Origin: Azolla pinnata
Lineage: Eukaryota; Streptophyta; Polypodiopsida; Salviniales; Salviniaceae
Reading direction: 5' to 3'
Assembly (NCBI GenBank): GCA_037176905.1
Contig: JBBBWG010030254.1
Location: 1-46,226 of the forward strand
DNA: 46,226 nucleotides
In this document: positions 22,101-31,549 of the stretch, piece by piece
Position numbering within the stretch: the stretch's first letter is position 1
Layout of the letters: every line of letters starts with the position of its first letter
Program-made: the position numbers and the translations under genes
The notes under the pieces: generated by a model
What the model saw: the letters and a program-made list of their open reading frames with translations, nothing else
Databases searched by the model: none
Told to the model about the DNA's origin: nothing

Positions 22101-22728
22101 GTATTTTGAAGCCAATTTGATACATACATACATGTCTGGATAGGCTGCTTATAGTATTTCAATGGTGAATTTCAGTGTTTTAAGCTGCTATAAGTGTTTG
22201 GAAGGTGACTTCAAGCATTTTGACCAAAAGATATACGTGCAAAAAAGCTGCATTATGTATTTCAAAGCTGAATTTGAGCATTTTGACCAAAAGGTATATG
22301 TACGGAGAGGCTGATTTAAGCATTTCGAAGCTGAATTGAGCATTTTGACCAAAATATGGCCATATATGGAGAGGCTACTTTTTAAGCATTTCAAAGCAGA
22401 AATGGAGCTGTTGACAGAAAACATATATATATTTGCTGGGAAACACCTTAGGTTTAGGATTTAGCGTTTTGATGCGTACAAGTAGATGATAATAATGTGA
22501 AGTGTGTTTCTTTCTTTGGGTTGAGTATGGATTATCGGGGGAGAACTGACCCGATCTCTCTTGTCTTTCTTTTCATAGGCGGACAACCTCAGGCAACAGT
22601 CGTTACAACAGATGCATCGTGTTCTGACGACGCATCAAGCTGCGAGGGGCCTGCTTGTGATGGGAGAATACTACTCGCGCCTGCGTGCACTGAGCTCTCT
22701 TTGGATAGCGAGGCCCCACTTCGATTAG
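19186..22728 (+). CDS. TGA-type bZIP transcription factor
   Basis: Nuclear DNA-binding factor of the plant TGA group, which binds TGACG (as-1) elements and partners NPR1-type co-activators in defence and detoxification responses. Exons 19186-19287, 19762-19839, 20036-20095, 20209-20286, 20553-20610, 20718-20989, 21819-22034 and 22579-22728 join in frame to 337 residues, close to the usual 330-370. The basic region LAQNREAARKSRLRKK and the start of the zipper (AYVQQLESSRVKLNQL) fall in exons 3-4. The DOG1/TGA domain follows: ARWVEEQNRQLMELRTAL, AHYDELFRLKG, VFHIISGMWRTHAERCFMW, GGFRPSELLK, PQLEPLTESQV, NLQQSSQQAEDALSQGMEAL, NYMGQMSLAMGKL and YYSRLRALSSLWIARP. Every join has GT-AG ends. The bZIP is split across two short exons, as in other plant TGA genes. 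The short acidic N-terminus suggests the TGA2-like class, though orthology was not tested. Confidence 0.95.
22098..22425. repeat. Degenerate minisatellite in TGA intron 7
   Basis: About five diverged units of roughly 65 bp share gcattt(c/t)(g/a)aagctgaatt, gagcattttgaccaaaa and gagaggct. The array occupies most of the 544 bp intron between exons 7 and 8. Confidence 0.7.
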
Positions 22729-24292
22729 AAGTGTATGTATGCAGGATCTCAACCACTGAGAGAAGATTTGTGCCTCTCCTTTGCCGGGTATATCCGAATC
22801 GATGCATTCTTAGGTCTAGTGTACACTCTGTAGCACTGTCAACCTCTTTTGTATAGTTTCTTCCTCTGTGGTAAGATATCACATCCAGAATACCTTCATT
22901 TGTTTCATGAGGAATGTACATGTATGCATCCCTTGTACACATACACATGTACATTTATTTGGTAGACAAATGCTCATGTTAAGTCATGCCAATCTGGTAG
23001 CGACCGTAACACATACGTATGAATGGAACATCAGTTAGAGCTCCAAGTGTATGTACCTTGCATCAAAGCCTCTAGACATGGATATATGCATGACAGATTG
23101 AGGTCTAGTTCAGAATAAGCCTCTAAATTTGTTTTTGCTATGCATATCTTTTTACATGCACACACATGAAGGTCATTGTGCTATTTGTAACTGTATTGAA
23201 GGCTTATGCAGTCAATGTATGAACTACTTGGTACTCAAAACCACTTTTCTCTGTTGTAGATCGATTGTTGTCATCTCTCGGTGTGTGTGATCGATCGATC
23301 GCATTGCTAAATATGCTCGATGCTTGGCATCTTTTCTCTACTGTTGCTACTACATCCATTGTTGTACCAGCGTAGTCTATGATTTTCTTTCAAGTGTCAC
23401 ATGGGTTTTGTCATCTTTGCTTGAAGAAGAATGCTTGGGAAATCATCACTTGCATCCCAACAGATAAGATGTTATTATATAGAATGCTATCGAATATACC
23501 GCTCTTTTTATTTTCAAGAGAAGGTGTACCTTCTTGATGCCATAATAATCTGCATGCATGCTCTGGTTTTTGTCGGTGAGTCGACAACTATGGCAAAACC
23601 AGCAAACAGATGCGTCGTTTTTGACGCCAAGAGCTTAAGTTACTAGTCGAAGGCCAGATAAGCGGAAAATGGCTTGGTGAATAAGGGAATCAAATATAGT
23701 CAGGGAATTGGTGAATAAGGGAATCAAGTATAGTCAGGGAATTGGTGAATAAGGGAATCAAATATAGTCAGGGAATCGAATATAGTAAGGGAATCGAGCA
23801 GTAAACAGAAGCAAGAAGTAGGAAGCAATTAGTAAATAGCAGTAGGACGCATTATGGATTAGTGGGCATGAGAGGAGAGAGATGGAAGTGATTAGCAAGG
23901 GAAGGATAGAATGGATTAGCGAGAAACGCTCAGGAGTGAATCGAGTAGTGATAAAACCCAGGCAATCGGTCCGCAGTTTCTAACTTTTTCCAGTAGTTTT
24001 CCCTCGATTTTGACCTCGGGCATGGGCACCGACAGTGAGACAAAGTTGGGCCTAGGAAAATGATCGGACAACGTTGGGCAGACATGGAGACATCGTGGGG
24101 GGGGGGGGTTATTTTTAATCGCGGATGCCCATTCGACTCGGTAACAGAGTGTTGTTGTACCATCGTCATCATGATCATGATCATCATCATAATCAACCTT
24201 GATAATCATCATCATCATCATCATCATCAACCTTGAACATCATAATCCTCCTCCTCCTCTCAGAGTCTTTGATTCCGAGCTTCTGGATCGCA
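22729..24292. other. Intergenic region between TGA and Rab genes
   Basis: No gene is recognised. Contents include a 33-34 bp tandem repeat at about 23670-23790 (gaataagggaatcaaatatagtcagg, about three copies), a G-run at about 24096-24109 and a GATCATC/ATC microsatellite at 24162-24231 just before the Rab start. Some frames near 23916-24230 are shadows of the microsatellite. Confidence 0.5.
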
Positions 24293-26451
24293 ATGCAGGG
24301 CGAGGGATCAGGATCGAGACGACAGCAGCACCAGCACCAGCATCAGCACCAACAGCAGCATCAGGCGGAGGACGAGGCAGACGAGGACTACATCTTCAAG
24401 ATCGTGCTGACGGGGGAATCGGGCGTGGGCAAGTCGAACCTCATGTCGCGGTTCGCGCGCAACGAGTTCCACACCGGCTCCAAGGCCACGATCGGCGTCG
24501 AGTTCCAGACGCAGAGCCTCCGCGTCGACGGCAAGCGCATCAAGGCGCAGATCTGGGACACGGCCGGGCAAGAGCGCTTCCGCGCCGTCACGTCCGCATA
24601 CTACCGCGGCGCCGCCGCCGCGCTCATCGTCTACGACATCACGCGCCGCCACACGTTCGAGTGCCTCAAGCGCTGGCTCGACGAGCTCCGCCGTTAAGTC
24701 CCTTCATCCTGCCGATTTAGTCGGTCTGTTCATCTGCCGATTCAGTCTGTCTGTTCATCTGCCGATTCGGTGTGCCTGTTCATCTGTTGATTCGTCTGTT
24801 TGTTCATCTGCCGATTCAGTCTGTCTATTCAATCTGCCGATTCGTCTGTTCCCATCCCGTCCGTCTGTCCTCTTGCTTGCCTGCTTGCATCGTCAATCTG
24901 GCACCGTCTTTAACCCTGACCCCTGCTACGACTTGGTTCTTCTATTTAACAAGGTGTCGGCAGACTATCGAGTCTGACGTTAGGTCAAGCAGACTCGTTG
25001 AGTCCCACGTTATAGGCTAGCAGAATCTTGTGCCCGATTCCCAGGCATGGCTGTGATTGAGCCTCTCAATCCCCGTGAGATGCTGTATATATATTCTAGA
25101 GATCTCTCATGGCTAGTTAGTGTAGGTTCATCCGCGTCAGAAACAGGGAATTGGAATTATTGACTCTCGAGTCCAATGATATTCTTGAGTAGAAAGCAGT
25201 TGGGTCAACAGACCCTGGACCACATTCGTTTGGTTGAGCTGTTGCCTGATTCTTTCTAGCATCGGATGATCAGACTCTTGAGTCTGGCAAATGCACCAGT
25301 AGACCCTTGAGTCAAGCGCTGCTGGGTCAACAGACTTCTCCTGATTCGGGCGTTAGATCAACAAAATGTCTTGAATCTGGTGTTGGGTCAACATGCTCTC
25401 TTGAGTCCAAACGTTGGGTCAAGACATGCTTGAGTTTTTCTTTTTCTTCGAAAGAGAAGATCTTATCATTAGTTATACAAAGACAAATGCCCCCAAGGCT
25501 ACAACATTCTAATGTCACAACCTCGATAGTGGGTTGAATACAAACTCCCTCTTTCTTGTATAAGAGGGGGGAAAGGAGTTATATATAATGTAGTTTCATT
25601 CAGGTTGCAACCCTATTGACCCAACACTCGCTTCTTCTATCTATAGTTGTGTAATGCCCGTGCTTTTGTAGTAGTTTCTACCAACCTTCCTTACACCATC
25701 CTATTTATTATGCTTGTATGCGTGTATAGCAAGTGAGATATATGTGTTTAACCATTACGGCTCAACGTCAGTCTTCGATACTCTTGTACTTCGAGTCTCT
25801 AAGTAATTTTTATTTCTTGTCTTTCTGTTCTCATTTTGCATTCTTTCTTCACATATTCCCGTATTTCGACTCGATTGACATGCTTAGCCTATGCGTGTTT
25901 AACCATTACGGTTCAGTGTCAGTCTTCGGTACTCTCGTACTCTGAGTCCCTAGGTGATTTTATTTCCTGTCTTTCGGTTTTTATCCTGCTTTCTTTCTTG
26001 TCATATTCGCGTCTTTCGACTCGATCGTAATTGCTTACTAAGCCGGTGCGGATACTGACGACCCTCGTCGAATCCCAATCGATCAGTGCACTCGAATTCG
26101 AACGGGTCTCCGCTCGTGATGCTCGTCGGCAACAAGTGCGACCTGCAGCACTTGCGGCAGGTGTCGCGCGACGAGGGCCAGGCGTTTGCCGACAAGGAGG
26201 ACGCGCTCTTCACGGAGGCATCCGCGCTCGACGCGACCAACGTCGCCGACGCGTTCCAGACCGTGATCCGCGAGGCCTATTACAGCGTCAGCAAGAACGT
26301 GCTGTCTTCCGCGTCTTCTGCTGCTTCTTCTGCTGCTTCTGCTCCTTCGTCGTCGGTGCCAGGTGCCATCGGCAACAGCAAGGTGGTGACGTTCGAGGAG
26401 GACGCGGACGTGAAGCCGCACCCCAGATCTGGCAAGTGTTGCTCCGCCTGA
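24293..26451 (+). CDS. Rab11/RabA-type small GTPase
   Basis: Membrane-traffic GTPase of the RabA (Rab11) branch, which in plants works at the trans-Golgi/recycling endosome. Exons 24293-24692 and 26087-26451 join in frame (DELR|LHSNSNG) to 254 residues, against about 215-225 usual. Motifs: P-loop GESGVGKS, switch I TIGVEF, G3 [21 protein letters not shown]4 NKCDL and G5 EASALDATN, with YYRGA and ATN typical of RabA. The end KCCSA provides the double-cysteine geranylgeranylation site. Extra length is a 30-residue Gln/His-rich N-terminus ([12 protein letters not shown]) and an Ala/Ser-rich insert before the tail. The donor is C|GTTAAGT and the acceptor GATCAG. The first exon also opens from 24233, but the ATG at 24293 avoids translating a microsatellite. 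The 1394 bp intron contains LTR-like sequence. The G-rich codon use contrasts with the AT-rich intron. Confidence 0.95.
24703..24862. repeat. 25-27 bp minisatellite at start of Rab intron
   Basis: About six units of tctgccgattcagtctgtctgttca with small changes follow just after the splice donor. Confidence 0.8.
24950..26040. mobile_element. Probable solo LTR or LTR fragment in the Rab intron
   Basis: The segment has many 'agac(c)(c)ttgagtc' and 'gggtcaacag' repeats (24950-25430), then gttatatataatg (about 25575), then two tandem copies of about 140 bp (25745-25885, 25886-26025) sharing gtttaaccattacgg, cagtcttcg, tactct(t/c)gtact, gagtc and tttcgactcgat. The second half resembles 15556-15690. 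This layout suggests an LTR promoter and R/U5 region. TG...CA ends and a target-site duplication were not established. Confidence 0.45.
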
Positions 26452-27577
26452 CTGACCCTGAGAAGCGGAAAACCAAACGGACGAAGCAATGCGACAGATC
26501 TGTTGAGTCTGGAGGCAATATGATTTACAACCAAGGGGACCGGGATAGAACACTGTCATGGAGTATGAAGGCATGGAGAGGCACCCAAAGTCTCCCTTAG
26601 GTAATATTTTTTAGCTGACGTCTGGGATTTACGGCCCCGTGCAGTGGATTTCCCCCCTGCCATTCGGAGACCTGAACGGAGAGGTTCTAGTAGAGAGTGA
26701 AGGTGTTTTTTAAGGGCAAATCATCGAATGTTGAGTAGCAAACCATCTAATGTTCATTATTATTATTATTATTTTCCGCGATCTCGACCCTCTTCAGTTA
26801 TGCGATTCTGACATTGTATTGCTAGCGATGAATCAATCGTTAATTTTATGGAGAATTCTCCGCCCCTCTCTGCCTGTGCAAGCTTATGAAACCCCAAAAT
26901 GTTCGTATGCATGCGAACGCACGAATCGTATTCTCGACGAAACCGCTTCTAAATGTGGAGCAGAGATGATGCCCGCGTTTCCCCAGTCGGCGCGATTTCT
27001 TCGACCTCGACTTGTGGCCCCCGTTGCTTGAACACAATACAGACGTTCCGATGCACGATCCGGTGTTTTAGCATTTGGTCAGACCAGACCAGATCAGATC
27101 AGACCAGATCAGATCAGATCAGATCAGACCAAATCAGATCAGATCAGATCAGACCAGAGAGTGGCAGAAACTGCCCGAGTTGCCGAAACCCTATAAACCA
27201 CAGGCGAAGAAGCTTGGAAAACCCTAGGACCATCATAAGCGAAAGCCAAAAGCGAGCGCCTTGTCCGAAAGACCCTAACCCTAACCCTAACCCTAACCCT
27301 AAAGATGAGGATATGGCCGTTGGAAGAAAACCCCCATTCTTGTTTTGAATTCACCATCACCATCATCATCATCACCATCACCACCATCATCACCATCACC
27401 ATCACCACCACCACCATCACCATCACCATCATCACCATCACCATCATTACCATCATCATCATCATTCCTCCTCTTGAAGCTCCATCGCCCTCTGCTCTCG
27501 CCTGCCTGTCTCGCCTTTGCCATCGCCATCGCCATCGCCATCGCCTCGACTCATACTCTTCTTCCTCTTTCTGCTCT

Positions 27578-27621
<44 letters not shown>

Positions 27622-27714
27622 NNNNNNNNNNCAGAGCATAGAATCAGACTCTTCTTCCTCTTTCTGCTCTGCACCCCCCCCCCCCCCTTCTCTCTCTCTC
27701 TGTGTTTGTTATCT
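26452..27714. other. Intergenic region with four simple-repeat blocks, leader of RING-CH gene
   Basis: No gene is recognised. It contains a 5-bp-based agatc/agacc array at 27076-27155, four telomere-type ccctaa units at about 27273-27302, a CAT/CAC microsatellite at 27350-27465, a run of about 42 G at 27579-27621 next to 10 N, and a C-run at 27673-27687. The last 200 bp probably form the leader of the gene starting at 27715. Confidence 0.6.
27579..27631. repeat. Long poly-G run with small assembly gap
   Basis: At least 41 consecutive G are followed by 10 N. On either side stands the same phrase, ctcttcttcctctttctgct (about 27553 and 27648), so the run lies between direct repeats. The true length is unknown. 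Confidence 0.9.
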
Positions 27715-30337
27715 ATGAAGTCCGCCATTGCCTCTGCTGCGAGCCATGCTAGTAATTGCGACCACGAGGTCTCCATCGCTGCCCTCCCCCCTCCCCCCCA
27801 TTCCTCCATCTCTGCGGAATGCCGGATTTGCCAGGAAGAAGACGTCATCCAGAGCCTTGACAAGCCCTGTGCTTGCTCGGGCAGCATCGAGGTAGGTAAC
27901 GAACGCTAACCCTAAAAGGAAGACAACCATGGGAGCTTCTCTGCACACTCCTTACGCAGCTTTACAACCCTGGATGTGCTTCTATTTTTCAAACGGATTT
28001 CTTCCCCGCTCTGATATGCTCAATTCTCTTTCTTCTACTTCTTCTCTTGTTTTTCGCTCGCAGTATGCTCATCGAGCGTGTGTCCAGAGATGGTGCAATG
28101 AGAAGGGGAATACCATCTGTGAGATCTGCAAGCAGGTGCCTTTCTTCTTCTTCCTCCTCCTCCTTCTCCTCCTCCTCCTCTTCATTAACTGAAGTCACCA
28201 TTTGTTTATGAAGTACTTAGTTTCTCCTTTCATTCTGCTTTCTTATTTTGAGAGCAGCCTTACAAGAACGGATATACCGCCACTTCTCTCATCTCCACTG
28301 CTGATGACTTCACCATCGATTTCAGGTATTCAATTCACTCACATTGCACAGCATCAGACCACCCTTGTCTTTCCATTCTCACATGGACACACTCAATTAT
28401 GTAAATTCATATGATTGGGTAGGGAATGCATTTTGATGGTTCAAATAAGACCGGTTTAGTTCAAATAATGATGCACTTTGATGGCTCCACTTGAAATGAG
28501 TAGTGATGAATTGCTTTTGTTTTGATGGTGCCTCTCAATCTCTATTCGCGACAAAATCATGCATTTTGATTGTTCTCATCTGAATGGAAAGGAAAACCTG
28601 AAAAGGCGTTAAATTGAAATAAGCAATGCATTTCAATGTTTTGAAACATCAACAAGCAATGTATTTCGATGGCTCTAGATCAAAGCCAAACAGATCATTC
28701 ATTCCGATGGTTCAATATGCAAATCAAAGCATAGCATCACAATAGCCTATATATATTCCAATCGGTACTAGAAATGTACGTTGTGTCCAACTTGTGCATT
28801 GTTTATTGCTGAACGTATCTCAATCATATGCACAACATATCAGGCCATATCTAGAGCCAGATTGTGGCCACATGGTAAAGCATAGACAGCTTTCATATTC
28901 TCATGCAGCAGCACTTAGAAATGTATCTGCCTTAAAATGTTGTCTAGAGACTAAGGCTTCCCAATCATATGCACAACTTATGAGGTCATATCTAGAGGCA
29001 ATTTGTGTGCACATGACAAGAATATAGCATCATATAAGCATTTGGTTTGTCATAAATGGGTAATGAGGAAATGAATGTGACGAAGGATAGAATTGTATTA
29101 GGCTAAGCTTGTTTATTCTCATGGGTGCTATTAATGTATGTGGCCATAGAAGGATTTGACCGATTTAACTTGTGGCTGTGTAGTAACAATTAACGTTTCT
29201 TGATCACATGCACCTGATATGAGGCAATTTGTGTGGACATGCTAAATCCTATCTTCATAATTATTGGAATTCGAGTTCTCAATTGTGCTAGAAATGTATG
29301 TGGTGGCATAACATGATTTGATTGAATGATCGTTTGGTAGCGATGAATGGGGGGCCTTGGAGTTTCAAGATGCACAGCTGCTAGCAATACAACAGCAATT
29401 TCTTGATGATGCTCAATATGAGGAAGTCGACAATAGTAGCGTCGCATGTTGTCGTTCGATTGCGCTCATTGTGAGTCTTTCGTCTTCCTCCTCATGACAT
29501 GTACTCCATCATTAGTTTAAACCAACTTCTGCCACTGACGGAATCCAGACTTAGAAGTATCATTGGCATGGTATTTGTTTAGTTGGTGGCACTGTTACTG
29601 CTGCGCCACGGGATCATGATGACATCTGTGGATGCTAGTAAGCAAGAGGATGATGCGTCCATGTTCATCACTGTAAGGAACATTTTCATTTTTTGCCCCC
29701 AAATAGAAGAATTCCCTTTGTCACTGGCGAAGAATTCCACAAGATGAATGGGTGAAAACATGGGAATGGCAACTCAATTAAGAAAAAGTTACGTGCTTGT
29801 ATGCGGACATGCTAGCTAATATCTAAATATATTCAACGCTTACACACAAATATCAGTAAATGATGCAGCTAAACAGTTTGCCAAGTTTAGTCACATAATA
29901 TCTTGAGAGTGTCCTGGACATAGCCAAGTTTTCTTCACCAATCACACTTTGTTTTCCTTTTGTGGTCTTGCTAACATTCGATCTTTGATGTGTCTGCAGC
30001 TCTTTGTGCTTCGTGCCGTGGGGTTTGTGCTACCTTGCTATATAATGGTACGAGCGTTGAATATGTTGCAAAGAAGCCGACATAGGCAGGTATGTACTGA
30101 TCTGACTGTAATGCATAGCACGCTAATAACGATTAAGGATGTTTATCGCAATTCTGTTACAGAGATGTCAATAATACTTCTCTTATCTCAATGCGTGTAT
30201 GTATTTAGGATGAAACAATCGCTGGAGTAGTAGCGTTTGTGCTTCAAGCAGGTCCTCCTCGAAGATATAATATGTACCTTAATAATCATCACATCATCGA
30301 ATCTCAACAGTCTACGGGATCTTTCTCAAGTCACTGA
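27715..30337 (+). CDS. RING-CH (MARCH-like) membrane E3 ubiquitin ligase
   Basis: Probable endomembrane ubiquitin ligase. Exons 27715-27891, 28064-28135, 28258-28325, 29341-29470, 29583-29672, 30000-30089 and 30209-30337 join in frame to 251 residues. The C4HC3 RING-variant domain is split over exons 1-2: CRICQEED, PCACSGSIE | YAHRACVQRWCNEKG, TICEICKQ. It is followed by PYKNGYTA, as in plant RINGv/DUF3675 proteins. After an acidic linker, two hydrophobic stretches follow (SIALILVALLLL in exons 4-5 and LFVLRAVGFVLPCYIMV in exon 6), which fits the usual membrane anchor, then RSRHRQ and a polar tail. Each junction has GT-AG ends and correct phase. Intron 3 (1015 bp) carries a diverged tandem repeat. 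The protein is near the 250-290 residues typical of the plant family. The substrate is unknown. Confidence 0.93.
28795..29330. repeat. Diverged tandem repeat in RING-CH intron 3
   Basis: Three related blocks contain (c)aatcatatgcacaac..at.aggc/tcatatctagag, cacatg and later tagaaatgtat(g/c)tg. The first two matches are about 150 bp apart and the third begins near 29198. They fill about half of the intron. Confidence 0.6.
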
Positions 30338-31549
30338 GCATGGAGCAAAGAAAATGACAAGGATTCCATGTCCCATTTCTTGTTTTCTTCTGCAATATTT
30401 ACACAACAGAAAAACCTGCATGATCGATCTCTCATACCCCATGAGGGACATGCATGCATATTAACAACAAGCACAGGGAGAATAATCTCCCAAAGGACTT
30501 CATAGTAAGTCTCAAAAAGCAGAAAGCTCATGTAGAAGAGAAAGAGCTGCTTCATATATCTATATAATATACTGCCATTTTGTTTCCCTGGTTGTGATGA
30601 GCCTTCATCACACTTTGGATTGTGCTTGATGTAATGGATTCTATCTAAGAGGGAATTCATGTTTTCTGAAAAAGAACATTGCTATAAGCTGGTCTATTTT
30701 CTTTTTCAATTATCTGACTGTAGAATCGTCGCACTATTGTTTGTCTGCAATGGAAACCAACAACGAATTGGAACAAAGGTGTCTCACATGAGGGTAGTAT
30801 TGTCATGAAATTCCCAATGGATTATGAGAAAGCTAGATTATTGTTGTCGATGCCATTTTCGTTACTGTTGATCTAATTGAGTGTCACGAAATTCTCACTG
30901 GTTTTACTATGCATTGTAATAGAGTTGGATCATTAGTGTTGATCAGTTGTGATCGTCATCAAATTCTGAATTCTGTTGATCGATCATATATCAATTTGAT
31001 GGCATGAGAATAATTGATTTAACTGATTTAGTTTGTGTTATATACAATTGAAGATCGAATTGTACTGTGTCCAGCAATCGGTGTGATTATCAATCAATGG
31101 TGTATCAATCCATCTTGAGGGATTAGCACTACAATTATTGTGGCACAGCAGGAAACCATGAAATGAAACAAAGCGGACAACTTGGAAACTTGCTCATGGA
31201 ATTTATTTTCGTACAAGTGAGATCAGTCGCAGTCTGATCAATATGTAGTGTATATACCGTGGAGCTCATATAAGAAAACTTGGTTAGCTCTACTACACCC
31301 ACATTTGGTTGCTTATTGTAGAGATAACAGACTGATGAGGCTGTGAGATTCAGTCCCCACATGATCCAGCTTCCAAAAAAACACCCTCGTCATCATCGTC
31401 GAACAAGGAATTCCTGGCCATGGCTAATAAAAAAAGCCATTCATTCTGGTAGATGGAAATCGATCGAAGCAAAAACAGCAGCAAAAAACAAGCAAAGCAA
31501 GAGTCTACAAATCCCACAGCAGTTTTCTTCTTGTTTTTCGTTTTTTTTG
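30338..31549. other. Convergent intergenic region
   Basis: Lies between the 3' ends of the RING-CH (+) and peroxidase (-) genes. It will hold both 3' UTRs. No other gene, RNA or repeat of note was recognised. Confidence 0.5.

Noticed and set aside
24233..24292. Upstream ATG extending the Rab protein
   Set aside because: It would translate microsatellite-flanking sequence ([11 protein letters not shown]) that RabA proteins lack; the ATG at 24293 is sufficient.
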